A DNA stretch of 64,000 nucleotides from Bradyrhizobium sp. CCGUVB4N (lineage in GTDB: Bacteria > Pseudomonadota > Alphaproteobacteria > Rhizobiales > Xanthobacteraceae), in the NCBI RefSeq assembly GCF_024199945.1, contig NZ_JANADP010000001.1, positions 6,262,001 to 6,326,000 of the forward strand. The letters are read 5' to 3'. The position numbers were made by a program, and so were the translations under genes. This document shows, piece after piece, positions 24,844 to 34,121 of this stretch. Every line of letters starts with the position of its first letter. Position 1 is the stretch's first letter. Below the pieces are notes generated by a model, which worked only from the letters and a program-made list of their open reading frames with translations, was not told where the DNA came from and made no database searches.

Positions 24844-26187
24844 ATGTCCAAGTTCGAGTACGTGAAGCTTGCGGATGCCATTGCCGCAGATATCTCTAAA
24901 GGCACGTTAAGACCCGGCGACCGGCTGCCGCCGCAACGCAATTTTGCCTATGACCGTGGCATAGCGGTCTCGACCGCGAGCCGTGTTTATACGGAGCTGC
25001 TGCGCCGCGGGCTCGTGGTCGGCGAAGTCGGGCGCGGCACCTTCATCTCCGGCGACATCAGGCGCGAGGTCGAGACCATCACCGAACCGCGTGATGCGCG
25101 CATCGATTTCGAGGTCAATTATCCGTTATTGCCGCAGCAATGGGCAATGATCGCCAAGAGCCTCGCCGGGCTCGAGCGCGTCGACGCTTTGGAAGCCGTG
25201 CTGCGCTCGTCGACCAGCACCGGCACCAAGAGTGCACGCAACGCGGCTGCCGCCTATCTGGCGCGCAAGGATTTCACGCCTCAGGCCGAGCAGATCCTGT
25301 TCACCGCCAACGGCAAGCAATCGCTCGCGGCCGCGCTCGCAGCGCTCGTGCCGACCGGCGGCCGTTGCGGCGTCGAGGCGCTCACCTACCCCTACGTCAA
25401 GAGCATCGCGGCACGGCTCGGTATCACGCTGGTGCCGATTCCGATGGACGAATTCGGCGCGCGGCCTGACGCGATCCAGAAGGCGCATCGCGAAGCGCAT
25501 CTGTCGGCGCTGTATCTCCAGCCCATCATCCAGAATCCGCTCGGCGTCACCATGAACGCGACACGGCGCGCCGACATCATGCGCGTTGCCGAGAAGCTCG
25601 ACCTCACCATCATCGAGGATACCGTCTACGGTTTCCTCGCCGACGACACGCCGCTGGCGGCGCTGGGGCCGGACCGCTGCATCGTGCTCGACAGCCTCTC
25701 GAAGAAGGTCGCGCCGGGTCTTGCGCTCGGCATCCTCGTCGCGCCGCCTCACTTGCGCGAGAGCGTGATGAGCGCGGTCCGCACCGGCGGCTGGATCGCC
25801 TCGGGCCACGCGCTCGCATCCGGTCAGCGATTGATGGCCGACGGCACCGTCGCCGAGCTGACACGGCTCAAGCGCATCGACGCCGCACGTCGCCAGCAGA
25901 CCGCGGCACGATTGCTCGCCGGTTACCAGATCGCCGCCGATGCGCGCTCCTATCATCTCTGGCTGACGCTGCCGCCACACTGGCGCTCGCAGACATTCGT
26001 CGCCGCGGCGGCCCGGCGCGGCATCGCGCTGACGCCGTCCTCGACCTTCGCGGTCGCGCATGGCCATGCCCCGAACGCCGTGCGGCTGGCGCTCGCCCCG
26101 CCCTCGTTCGAGCAACTCGATTCCGGCCTGCGCACGATCGTGTCGCTGCTCGGCACCAAGGAGGAAGATTTCGACTCGACGGAGTAG
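24844..26187 (+). CDS. MocR/PdxR-type GntR regulator with aminotransferase domain
   Basis: 447-residue transcription factor. N-terminal winged helix, residues about 1-72 (KLADAIAADISKGTLRPGDR, then a GntR recognition helix VSTASRVYTELLRRGLV). A class I/II aminotransferase-like domain from about 100 has the PLP lysine in VLDSLSKKVAPGLALG and NPLGVTMN. Such proteins sense PLP or an amine and activate a neighbouring gene. The start at 24844 (MSKFEYVK) is preferred to 24793, which would run through the operator repeats. The target is unknown; the divergent DUF1127 gene and the gene itself are the nearest candidates. Confidence 0.9.
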   Translation: MSKFEYVKLADAIAADISKGTLRPGDRLPPQRNFAYDRGIAVSTASRVYTELLRRGLVVGEVGRGTFISGDIRREVETITEPRDARIDFEVNYPLLPQQWAMIAKSLAGLERVDALEAVLRSSTSTGTKSARNAAAAYLARKDFTPQAEQILFTANGKQSLAAALAALVPTGGRCGVEALTYPYVKSIAARLGITLVPIPMDEFGARPDAIQKAHREAHLSALYLQPIIQNPLGVTMNATRRADIMRVAEKLDLTIIEDTVYGFLADDTPLAALGPDRCIVLDSLSKKVAPGLALGILVAPPHLRESVMSAVRTGGWIASGHALASGQRLMADGTVAELTRLKRIDAARRQQTAARLLAGYQIAADARSYHLWLTLPPHWRSQTFVAAAARRGIALTPSSTFAVAHGHAPNAVRLALAPPSFEQLDSGLRTIVSLLGTKEEDFDSTE

Positions 26188-26204
26188 CCCCTCGCCGGTC
26201 AACG

Positions 26205-26798
26205 CTACGGCCATTCGGCGATGAAGCCTCTCGCCTTGTACGGCCCGATCTTGTCCCATTCGTGCAGGACACGACGACGAAATTCATCGTCGGTATGCCA
26301 GAGCGTGCGTGGCGTCGCAAAACTGTCGACGGTGAGCAGCAGCTTCGTCACCTCGGGCCAATGCCGGTGCAATGTCATCGGATAGCGCCGCGCGGTCCAG
26401 GTGTTGCCAAGGCAGATCACGCTGCGGATATTGTGCAGTCCCAGCGCCGCATCGATGATCGGCAGCGAGAAGATCACGTTCTCGCCGGTGTTCATCGCGC
26501 GATGCTCCTCGAGAATCCGATCCCCCGGAATGCCCGCATCAACCATGGCCGCCTTGATGATCATGCACTCGGATTGCTCCGAGCCGGGCGTTACGCCGCC
26601 GCTGACAATCGACCAGCGGAAAGAGCCCTCGCGCCAGAGCCGCGCGGCGGTTTCGGCGCGCAGCACCACGTCCTCGCGGGTGCCGAACAGAAACAGCAAG
26701 TCGGCCGGCTGAAGCGGCGTATCGATCAGATGGGTGCGATTGATCTCGGCGATCTCGTCCGCCGTCGGCAGGCGCGTACTGCGATTCCCAACTGTCAT
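26205..26798 (-). CDS. DUF218 / YdcF-like protein
   Basis: 197-residue protein of the DUF218 family. Family features are LFLFGTREDVVLRAETAARLW at the first strand and helix (split here for description), then SIVSGGVTPGSEQSEC, the acid-rich LEEHRAMNTGENV and the later GNTWTARRYPMTLHRH. No signal peptide or membrane segment is seen, so it is probably cytosolic, unlike SanA/ElyC-type members. YdcF binds S-adenosylmethionine in vitro; the role here is unknown. Convergent with the MocR gene, 17 bases apart. Confidence 0.75.
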   Translation of the reverse strand: MTVGNRSTRLPTADEIAEINRTHLIDTPLQPADLLFLFGTREDVVLRAETAARLWREGSFRWSIVSGGVTPGSEQSECMIIKAAMVDAGIPGDRILEEHRAMNTGENVIFSLPIIDAALGLHNIRSVICLGNTWTARRYPMTLHRHWPEVTKLLLTVDSFATPRTLWHTDDEFRRRVLHEWDKIGPYKARGFIAEWP

Positions 26799-26863
26799 CG
26801 CGGCACGATGCGGGACCGGCGCGCGGCTGCGAAGTCAATTTTGATTGCGGCCGGTTACGAGCG

Positions 26864-27451
26864 CTAGGGCAGCAGGCCAGCCGGCAGCCGATCAAAACTG
26901 TAGCTGCGCGGCTGGTTGCGCCGGACGAAGCCGCCGACTTGCCAGGCGAACAGCGCGGCAAAGCCGAGGATGAACAGGAGACCGGCGACTTCGCCGATCA
27001 TCAGCGCGCGGATCAACAGTCCGGCCATCGCCACGGCCAGCACCGCGAGGAACGCCAGCACAGCCGCATAGGTCTTGCGGCCGAGGCCTGCGGTCAGCGC
27101 GGCGCGGCTGCCGGCCTTCGCCATCCGCGCGTGCAGCTCGACGAGAAAATCGCGAAACCCGCGGTCCTGCGGCGCCATCAGCGCCGCGGTCTGCCAGCTC
27201 GTCGACAGGATCGCGATGCGGCCGCCGCTGGTACGGCAGACATCGGCGCGAAAGCGGTGCTGCTGCATCGAAACCGGTCGGAACGACAGCCGGATTGCAC
27301 TGATCTCATCATAGCGCCAGACGCCCGAGCGGCCGGCGATGTGCCAGGACAATCCCTCATCCGTCAGCTCGAAGCGATGTGCCGAGCCGATCAGCGACGC
27401 CTTGTAGGCGTAGCTCGTGACCGACCGCCCCTTCCCGTCCGAAACCTGCAT
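26864..27451 (-). CDS. Hypothetical membrane protein, 195 aa
   Basis: Function not recognised. A soluble N-terminal region (about 1-120) with a PH-like beta pattern (FELTDEGLSWHIAGRSGVWR, then YDEISAIRLSF) is followed by two membrane helices near 130-150 and 155-178. A GTG at 27454 precedes the ATG at 27451; either could be used. Divergent from the small plus-strand membrane protein, 60 bases between starts. Confidence 0.65.
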   Translation of the reverse strand: MQVSDGKGRSVTSYAYKASLIGSAHRFELTDEGLSWHIAGRSGVWRYDEISAIRLSFRPVSMQQHRFRADVCRTSGGRIAILSTSWQTAALMAPQDRGFRDFLVELHARMAKAGSRAALTAGLGRKTYAAVLAFLAVLAVAMAGLLIRALMIGEVAGLLFILGFAALFAWQVGGFVRRNQPRSYSFDRLPAGLLP

Positions 27452-27511
27452 CACTCAATCCCGTCCGCGATCCGCTTGCGCGACCGCCCTCCCCCATCCT
27501 ACAAGCAGGGC

Positions 27512-27946
27512 ATGGCTGAGACGACCTATTTCCCGCGCCACCTGATTCTCGGGGCCGCCATGATCTCGGGCGTGCTGCTCGCGCTCGCGGTGCACATGTT
27601 GGGTGCACGCTACGGGCTCGACCTCGGCGGTCTCTGGCGCTCGGACACGCATGAGTTCATGCCGACCGGAGCTGCGATCGCCTGGTGGCTGATTGCGACC
27701 GTCGGATTCTCCGGCGGTTATTTCACGGCGTCGTTGATGCAAAGCGCCGTCTCCGGCCAGATCCCGCAGCGGATGCGTCAGTTCCTGATCGCGGTCGGCG
27801 TGCTCCTGCTCGCCGGCGCCGGACAGGCGGCCTCGGCGCCGAGCCCGATCCCGACCATTTCCGGCGTGCTCGCAGGCCTCGCGGCGCTGTGTCTCGGCGC
27901 CGTGATGGCATTCTGCGGCGCGCATTTCGCGCTTCGCCGCGGCTAG
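27512..27946 (+). CDS. Hypothetical membrane protein, 144 aa
   Basis: Not recognised. Starts MAETTYFPRHLILGAAMI; hydrophobic segments near 11-30, 52-72, 87-106 and 115-137 suggest four membrane helices. The long in-frame extension upstream to 26939 is the antisense of the neighbouring gene and is rejected. Ends 7 bases from the convergent c-di-GMP gene. Confidence 0.65.
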   Translation: MAETTYFPRHLILGAAMISGVLLALAVHMLGARYGLDLGGLWRSDTHEFMPTGAAIAWWLIATVGFSGGYFTASLMQSAVSGQIPQRMRQFLIAVGVLLLAGAGQAASAPSPIPTISGVLAGLAALCLGAVMAFCGAHFALRRG

Positions 27947-27966
27947 GCCTTTTCAGGCCGAAGCGC
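27929..27966. terminator. Possible bidirectional hairpin at convergent gene ends
   Basis: Outer arms GCGCTTCG (27929-27936) and CGAAGCGC (27959-27966) with an inner GGCC pair around TTTTCA. It overlaps both stop codons of the convergent genes. No clear T run, so termination is only likely. Confidence 0.4.
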
Positions 27967-30352
27967 GCAGCCGCGGCCGTTCCAGCATCATCGCGACCTC
28001 GGAAGCGGGCCGCGGCATGCTGAACAGATAGCCCTGCGCCTGGGTGCAGCCTTCGCGCCGGAGCAGCTCGAGCTGCGCATCATTCTCGACGCCCTCCGCC
28101 GTGGTGACGATGCCGAGGCTGCGGCCAAGACCGGTCACGGCGCGGATGATCGCGACCGAATCCTCGCGCGTGGCGAGCTCGGAGACGAACGAACGATCGA
28201 TCTTGATCTTGTCGAACGGAAAGCTGCGCAAGTAGCTCAGCGAGGAATAGCCGGTGCCGAAATCGTCGAGCGAGATACGCACGCCCATGGCGCGCAGATC
28301 GTGCAGCGTGGTCAGCGTCGCCTCGCTGTTCTGGAGCAGTACGGATTCGGTGATCTCGAGCTCGAGGCGGCTCGCCGCGAGCCCCGATTTCTCCAGCGCC
28401 TCGGTCACCGATGCAATCAGGTTCGGATTCTTGAACTGCACCGGCGAGAGGTTGACGGCGACGCCGACGTCATCCGGCCAGGTCGCAGCATCTGCGCAGG
28501 CACTGCGCAACACCAGCTCACCGAGCTGGATGATCAGGCCAGTTTCCTCGGCGAGGGGAATGAAGTTGAGGGGCGAGATCAGGCCGCGCTGCGGATGGTT
28601 CCAGCGCATCAGCGCTTCGAATGCCACCACGCGATCGCTGGCGACGTCGCGGATGGGCTGATAATACGGCTGGAATTCATCGCGCTGCAGCGCCGCCCGC
28701 ATATCCATTTCCAGCAGGCGCCGCGCCTGCGCGCGCGCGTCCATGCCGGTCTCGAAGAAGCGATAGGTGCCGCGGCCGTCGGCCTTGGCGCGGTACAGAG
28801 CGAGGTCGGCGTTTTTCAGCAGCTCGTCGGGATTGCTGCCGTCCTGTGGCGACAGCGAGATGCCGATCGAGACGCCGATCACGATCTGATGGTCGTCGAT
28901 CGCGTAAGGCGCGGAGATCACCTCGACCAGACGGCCGGCGAGCGCCCGCGCGGCAGCCTCTTCCGAGCGACCGATCTGGACCACGGCGAACTCGTCGCCG
29001 CCGAGGCGGGCGACGGTGTCGTGTTCGCCCACGGTGGCCTTGAGCCTGCGTCCGACTTCCTTCAACAGCGCGTCGCCAATGGGATGGCCGAGCGAGTCGT
29101 TGATGTCCTTGAAATGGTCGAGGTCGAGGCAGAGCACCGCGAGCTGGTCGTTCGCGCCCGCCCGACGCAGCCCCTGCTCGAGCTGCTCGTGGAACAGGAC
29201 GCGGTTCGGCAGATTGGTCAGCGCATCATGGCGCGCCATGTGCGAGATCTTGGCCTGCGCCTCCAGCCATTCGGTGATGTCCTCGAAGGTGGCGACCCAG
29301 CCGCCGCCCTGCATCGGCTGATTGACGACACGGATCGAGCGATCGAACCGGGTCACGACCTGGCTGGTCGTGCGGCCCTCCCGCGCGTCGGCGACGAGCC
29401 GCGCGAAGAATTCGTTTGCATCGCCCTGCCACTGGCCTTTGGCCTGCTCTTCCCGCAACACGTCGACGAGCAGCCGGCCGGTGAGCGGAATGTTGGTGCG
29501 ACCGAGCATCGCGGCGTAGCGCTCGTTGAACAGCTGGATCTTGCCCTCCGCATCGAACATGCACAACCCCTGCGACATGTTTTCAAGAGCGGTATCCAAC
29601 ACGACCTGCTGGCGTCCGATCTCGCCCTTGGCGCGACGGTCGAGTACGGCGGCCGCGAGCGCGATGACGAGAATGGCAGCGGCCGCGCTGGCGGTCAGGA
29701 TGGACAACGACGCCGGCGGGATCGAAAGACCACTGATCACGAGCGTCGGATCGGGCGTCAATTCCAGTGCGCCCATCGCGGTGAAATGGTGAGAGACGAT
29801 GGCAACCGTCAACAGGATCGTCGCGGCAATCGCGTCGGACAGGCTATCGCCTCGTCCCGCGACGTGCAGGGCGAACGATCCAAACAGGATGCCGAGCACG
29901 ATCGAGACCGTCACGGTTCCGGTGGCCCAGCCGACATGGGCGGGAATCTCGAACGCCATCATGCCGGTGTAATGCATCGCGGCCACGCCTGCGCCAACGA
30001 CGGCGCCGCCGACAGCGACCAGCCCCCTATGCGTGGACGAAACCGAGATGCTGAGACCGATGAAGGTGACTGCGATCGCAAACAGCAGCGACAGGATCGT
30101 CACGGGAATGTTGTAGGCGCCGCCGGCGCCCGGCCCGTAGGCCTGCATCGCGATGAAATGGGTTGCCCAGATACCGCAGCCGGCCACCATGGCATCGAGC
30201 GTGATCCACACCAGACGCGCCGACCCGCTCGCCGCACGCGCGCGGTGAAACAGGCTGATTGCCGCCGCGCTGGCGAGCAGACATACCACCCCGCCGAGTG
30301 CGACCAGGCGCAAATCATGCTGGTCCGTGAGACAAAACAGAACTTGATACAT
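27953..30352 (-). CDS. MHYT-PAS-GGDEF-EAL cyclic-di-GMP enzyme
   Basis: 799-residue membrane signalling protein that makes and/or degrades c-di-GMP. The N-terminal seven-helix MHYT sensor (about 1-245) has the repeated HxxxM motifs ATHFIAM, AAMHYTGM and SHHFTAM. A PAS segment (about 255-370) follows. The GGDEF domain (about 380-540) has an intact RLGGDEFA. The EAL domain (about 550-795) has an intact FEALMRW, ETGLI and DDFGTGYSSL. Both catalytic motifs are present, so both activities are possible. In this genus c-di-GMP affects motility and surface attachment, a possible link to the flagellar locus; no direct evidence. Confidence 0.95.
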   Translation of the reverse strand: MYQVLFCLTDQHDLRLVALGGVVCLLASAAAISLFHRARAASGSARLVWITLDAMVAGCGIWATHFIAMQAYGPGAGGAYNIPVTILSLLFAIAVTFIGLSISVSSTHRGLVAVGGAVVGAGVAAMHYTGMMAFEIPAHVGWATGTVTVSIVLGILFGSFALHVAGRGDSLSDAIAATILLTVAIVSHHFTAMGALELTPDPTLVISGLSIPPASLSILTASAAAAILVIALAAAVLDRRAKGEIGRQQVVLDTALENMSQGLCMFDAEGKIQLFNERYAAMLGRTNIPLTGRLLVDVLREEQAKGQWQGDANEFFARLVADAREGRTTSQVVTRFDRSIRVVNQPMQGGGWVATFEDITEWLEAQAKISHMARHDALTNLPNRVLFHEQLEQGLRRAGANDQLAVLCLDLDHFKDINDSLGHPIGDALLKEVGRRLKATVGEHDTVARLGGDEFAVVQIGRSEEAAARALAGRLVEVISAPYAIDDHQIVIGVSIGISLSPQDGSNPDELLKNADLALYRAKADGRGTYRFFETGMDARAQARRLLEMDMRAALQRDEFQPYYQPIRDVASDRVVAFEALMRWNHPQRGLISPLNFIPLAEETGLIIQLGELVLRSACADAATWPDDVGVAVNLSPVQFKNPNLIASVTEALEKSGLAASRLELEITESVLLQNSEATLTTLHDLRAMGVRISLDDFGTGYSSLSYLRSFPFDKIKIDRSFVSELATREDSVAIIRAVTGLGRSLGIVTTAEGVENDAQLELLRREGCTQAQGYLFSMPRPASEVAMMLERPRLRASA

Positions 30353-30457
30353 TGCCGGCCCCTATTCCATCGGGCACTAGAACCGGCAGAAATGGACAGT
30401 CGGTAACCGGCTATGCGCCGGTTACCGGAATGGTGAACAGGGAATGTGTGCGCTTAC

Positions 30458-31873
30458 TCACATTTGTTCGCCGCCCGCCTTTGCACCGAAGCCGATCACG
30501 CCGGCCGCCAGCAGCAGCACGGCCGCTGATATAATTAGCGACTGGTGAAGGCCGATCATGAATGCGCTGTCGGAGGCTACCAGCGAACCGAACAGTGCAA
30601 CGCCGAGGACACTGCCGGTCTGTCGCGTCGCGTTGAGCACACCCGCAGCGATACCGGAGCGCGCCTTCTCGACGCTGCCGAGCAAGGTGGAGGTGAGAGG
30701 CGGCACCAGGAGGCCAAGTCCGCCGCTGATCGCGATCATCTGCGCGAAGATCGCCCAGTAGCTCGTCTCCGGCTCGATCCAGAGCAGACCAAGACAGCCA
30801 AGCGCCGAGATACAGGCGCCGACAACGATGGTCGGGCACGGGCCGATGCGCTCGGCGAGGCGCGGCGCCAGCAGATTGACCGGCAACACCGCGCCCATCA
30901 TCGGTACGAAGGCGAGCCCGGTCCACCAGGCCGACAGGCCGTTGATCCGCTGGAAGTAGAGACTGAGCACAAAGATCAGGCCGTAGATCGCGATATTGAC
31001 GAGCAGGCCGACGACCGTGGTCAGGGTAAACAGCCGATGACTGAACAAGGACAACGGAAGCATCGGTTGCTCCGTGCGGCTCTCGCGCCAGACGAACAGC
31101 GTCGCGAAAACGGCGGCCGCCGCGAAGGCCGAAAGCACGAGCGGATGCTCCCAGCCGAGCCCGCCACCCTCGATGATTGCGCCGGCAAGCGCCCCCAGCG
31201 CGCCAATCGCGGCGAGCTGGCCAGGCAGATCGATCTCGCGCGAACGCGCCCGCGTGGTCTCTGTCGCATAGCGCCAGCTCAGCCACAGACCGGCGAGGCC
31301 GATCGGCAGATTGACGAGGAAGATCGCGCGCCAGCCGACCAGCGTGATCAGCGCGCCGCCGACGAAGGGACCGGCGGTCAGCGCCAGGCTTGCGCCCGCC
31401 GCCCAGACCGCGACGGCACGGCCGCGCGCGCGGTCGTCCGTATAGGCATGATTGAGCAACGCCAGCGAATTCGGCACCAGGATCGCCGCCGCCAGCCCCT
31501 GGACCAGCCGCGCGCCGATCAGCACGATGGTGTTGGGCGACAGCGCGCAGGCGAGCGAGGCCGCGGTGAAGATCGCGAACCCCGCCATGAAGATGCGCTT
31601 GGCGCCGATCCGGTCGCCGAGTGCGCCGGCCGTAAGGATGAAGGCGGCAAAGGCGATGGTGTAGGCGCTCACCACCCATTGCAGTTCGGCAACGCCGCCG
31701 CCGAGCGTTTTGCTCATCGCATCGAGCGCGGTGTTGACGATGGTAACGTCGAGCTGCACCACGCCGTAGCCGAGGCTCATCGCCGCCAGCGTCAGCGAGG
31801 TCGCAAGGCGCGAAGCGGTGCGCGTGACATCCTTCGCGCCGAAGGTTTCATATTTGACGGTGTTGGCTCGCAT
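30458..31873 (-). CDS. MFS drug exporter, DHA2 (14-helix) type
   Basis: 471-residue inner-membrane proton antiporter. The first helices carry LDVTIVNTALDAM, typical of DHA2 (EmrB/QacA) transporters, then motif A near GALGDRIGAKRIFM and motif C-like GPFVGGALI in helix 5. The C-terminal part is shorter than in many 500-residue members, so the 14 helices are approximate. Starts MRANTVKYETF. No adaptor or TetR gene lies beside it. Substrate unknown. Confidence 0.85.
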   Translation of the reverse strand: MRANTVKYETFGAKDVTRTASRLATSLTLAAMSLGYGVVQLDVTIVNTALDAMSKTLGGGVAELQWVVSAYTIAFAAFILTAGALGDRIGAKRIFMAGFAIFTAASLACALSPNTIVLIGARLVQGLAAAILVPNSLALLNHAYTDDRARGRAVAVWAAGASLALTAGPFVGGALITLVGWRAIFLVNLPIGLAGLWLSWRYATETTRARSREIDLPGQLAAIGALGALAGAIIEGGGLGWEHPLVLSAFAAAAVFATLFVWRESRTEQPMLPLSLFSHRLFTLTTVVGLLVNIAIYGLIFVLSLYFQRINGLSAWWTGLAFVPMMGAVLPVNLLAPRLAERIGPCPTIVVGACISALGCLGLLWIEPETSYWAIFAQMIAISGGLGLLVPPLTSTLLGSVEKARSGIAAGVLNATRQTGSVLGVALFGSLVASDSAFMIGLHQSLIISAAVLLLAAGVIGFGAKAGGEQM

Positions 31874-32005
31874 GCTGCCACCTCGATTGCAGCCCCATGC
31901 GACATATACGCGCCCGGCCCGTCGTCATGTTTCGACAATGACCGAATGATGGATGCGCGAGCGCCGCGCGGATGACCGCGCGGCGCTTTGGCGGCCAGGC
32001 CGGCG

Positions 32006-32512
32006 TTAGCTCGCGGCCCGCAGGTTCACCTTGCTCTCGGCAAGCGTCGTCAGTTTCTTGTCGGTCGCCTTCTCTTCCTCGAGCGTTTTGGCCAGCACGG
32101 CGGCACAGTCGCTGCGGCCGAGCTGCTTGGCCCAGGCGATCAGGCTGCCGTAACGGACGATCTCGTAATGCTCGGCGGCCTGCGCCGCGTTGATCAGCGC
32201 GGCGTCGAGCACCGCCTTGTCCGCGACCTCGCCGGCGGTCTCGTCGGCCTCCTCGATGATGCCGTCGATCGCCGGGCAGTCGACCGCCTTCACCTGGGCA
32301 CCATGCATCTTGAACACTTCCTCGAACCGCTTGACGTGCTGCCTGGTTTCTTCGAGGTGCGTCAAAAAGCCCTGCTTCAGCTGCGGATCGGTCGCCTTAT
32401 CCGCCATTTTCGGCAGCGCCTTGGTGAGCTGCTGCTCGGCGTAATAGATGTCCTGTAGCTGATGCACGAACAGGTCGTTCATGGTCTTGATGTCTTTTGT
32501 GAACAGTCCCAT
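32006..32512 (-). CDS. Ferritin-like DUF892 (YciE/YciF) stress protein
   Basis: 168-residue four-helix protein. MGLFTKDIKTMNDLFVHQLQ followed by DIYYAEQQLTKALPKMADKA is the DUF892 start. Glu and His residues in each helix (YYAEQQL, HLEETRQHVKRFEEVF, AAEHYEIVRYG) fit a di-iron ferritin-like site. Members respond to general stress. The start at 32512 matches the family; an in-frame start at 32560 is less likely. An EcfG-like promoter lies upstream at 32604-32628. Confidence 0.88.
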   Translation of the reverse strand: MGLFTKDIKTMNDLFVHQLQDIYYAEQQLTKALPKMADKATDPQLKQGFLTHLEETRQHVKRFEEVFKMHGAQVKAVDCPAIDGIIEEADETAGEVADKAVLDAALINAAQAAEHYEIVRYGSLIAWAKQLGRSDCAAVLAKTLEEEKATDKKLTTLAESKVNLRAAS

Positions 32513-32940
32513 CGTTCCGATCCTCGCAGGTTTCGGGAACATGGCAGCACCGGCCCGCACGAGAAGCCTGTGTTTTGCCGTGTTCGATTGCTGATGGGGC
32601 GCTAACCGGTCCGCAGCAGCGTCGTTCCAAAAAATGCCCGGATCGTTTGCTTCGGAACAACGCTTGCGACCGCAGGATTTGAAACCATCTGAACATGCGG
32701 GTGCACGATGCAGGGTCGCTCCCTCGACTCATATGCTTAACGCGCGCGCCATGTGAACCACTTATGACAAAAACAGCCGGTCCGGCGCAGAACCAGTCGT
32801 TGTCAAGGGCTGCACAAGTCGCTGTTTTTGCCTTAAATGAGCTACATCATGCCTAGCGATCGACGCCCATTTCGGGCAGTGATCGCAACCGACCGGCCAA
32901 TGTCTGGCCCGGTCGGTCTTGCCCCCCGCCGGGAGGATGA
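32513..32940. other. 428-base intergenic region, stress gene / ybhN-like
   Basis: Non-coding gap between divergent genes. It contains the EcfG-like promoter described separately. The plus-strand gene has a strong GGGAGGATGA ribosome-binding site at its right end. No further recognisable gene or RNA. Confidence 0.6.
32604..32628 (-). promoter_or_regulatory. EcfG-type general stress promoter (one mismatch)
   Basis: Minus strand GGAAC-N16-GGTT, against the alphaproteobacterial general stress consensus GGAAC-N16/17-CGTT. It lies about 92 bases upstream of the DUF892 start at 32512. DUF892 genes are often in the general stress regulon, which supports the call. Confidence 0.45.
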
Positions 32941-34023
32941 ATGCACGGACTGCTGCCCGCGCTGAAACGCGGCTTCAAGAAATGGATCGGCTGGCGACGG
33001 CTCGGTATTGCCGCGAGCGTGATGATCATCGCCTTCGCGGTCACCACGCTGCTGCGGACCCTCAAGGGCATCGATACCGGCGTCATCCTGACCGCTTTGA
33101 CCGATATTCCCCGCGGACATATCGGCCTGGCTGCGATCTGCGTGTTCTTCGCGTTCTGTACGCTGACGTTCTACGACTTTTTTGCACTGCGAACGATCGG
33201 CAAGAAGCACGTGCCCTACCGCATCGCAGCGCTGTCGAGCTTCACCTCCTATTCGATCGGCCACAACATCGGCGCCACCGTGTTCACGGGCGGCGCGATC
33301 CGTTTCCGGATTTACTCGGACTACGGGCTGAATGCGATCGACGTCGCCAAGATCTGTTTCCTCTCCGGCCTGACCTTCTGGCTCGGTAACATCTTCGTGC
33401 TCTCGATCGGCATGACCATCCACCCGGATGCGGCCTCCTACATGGATCAGCTGCCGTCGTCGATCAATCGGCTGATCGCGCTCGGCGGCCTCGCCTCCAT
33501 CGCCGCCTATCTGGTCTGGCTCTGCATGGGCGACAAACGCCGCGAGCTCGGCCAGAAGGGCTGGAAGGTCGTGCTGCCGTCGGCGCCGCTGACGCTGGTG
33601 CAGATCCTGATCGGTGTGGTCGATCTCGGCTTCTGCGCGCTTGCGATGTACCTGCTGATGCCGGCCAATCCGCCGATCGACTTCCTGTCGCTCGCCGTGG
33701 TGTTCATCCTGGCGACGCTGCTGGGCTTTGCCAGCCACGCCCCGGGCTCGATCGGCGTGTTCGACGCCGCCATGCTGGTGGCACTGCCCGAATTCGGCCG
33801 CGAGCAATTGCTGGCAACCCTGCTCGTGTTCCGCATCCTCTATTTCGTGATCCCGTTCGGCCTCGCCATCTCCATCATGGGCACCCGCGAGCTCTGGATG
33901 AACGTCGTCCGTCCCTGGCAGGAGCGGCGGCGGCTGGCGGAAGCCTGCGCGCAGGCCAACCTGCCCAATCAGGTGACGCCGATGGAGCGCGAGCGATTGG
34001 TGCGCCAGGCCAGCAAGCGATAA
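32941..34023 (+). CDS. UPF0104 / YbhN-type polytopic membrane protein
   Basis: 360 residues with about eight membrane helices and a charged C-terminus (RPWQERRRLAEACAQANL). The FTGGAIRFRIYSDYGL and FASHAPGSIGVFDAAML segments are the conserved family motifs of the lysylphosphatidylglycerol-synthase transmembrane region (YbhN/AglD). The aminoacyl-transferase domain of full MprF is absent, so lipid aminoacylation cannot be assumed; a lipid flippase-like role is a guess. GGGAGG seven bases upstream fixes the start. Confidence 0.85.
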   Translation: MHGLLPALKRGFKKWIGWRRLGIAASVMIIAFAVTTLLRTLKGIDTGVILTALTDIPRGHIGLAAICVFFAFCTLTFYDFFALRTIGKKHVPYRIAALSSFTSYSIGHNIGATVFTGGAIRFRIYSDYGLNAIDVAKICFLSGLTFWLGNIFVLSIGMTIHPDAASYMDQLPSSINRLIALGGLASIAAYLVWLCMGDKRRELGQKGWKVVLPSAPLTLVQILIGVVDLGFCALAMYLLMPANPPIDFLSLAVVFILATLLGFASHAPGSIGVFDAAMLVALPEFGREQLLATLLVFRILYFVIPFGLAISIMGTRELWMNVVRPWQERRRLAEACAQANLPNQVTPMERERLVRQASKR

Positions 34024-34121
34024 GGCACGCCCGAGCCCGTAAGAGCCTCAGACAAAGGTTGCGGGGCGGAGAGCAATGCTCTCTTATTTCCGCCTCAACT
34101 TTGCCGTTGAAGACGCGGGCC

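Noticed and set aside
28301..30406. 701-codon plus-strand ORF opposite the GGDEF-EAL gene
   Set aside because: The minus frame has intact MHYT, GGDEF and EAL motifs; the plus frame has none.
30545..31975. 476-codon plus-strand ORF opposite the MFS exporter
   Set aside because: Highly charged antisense reading with no recognisable domain; the opposite frame is a clear transporter.
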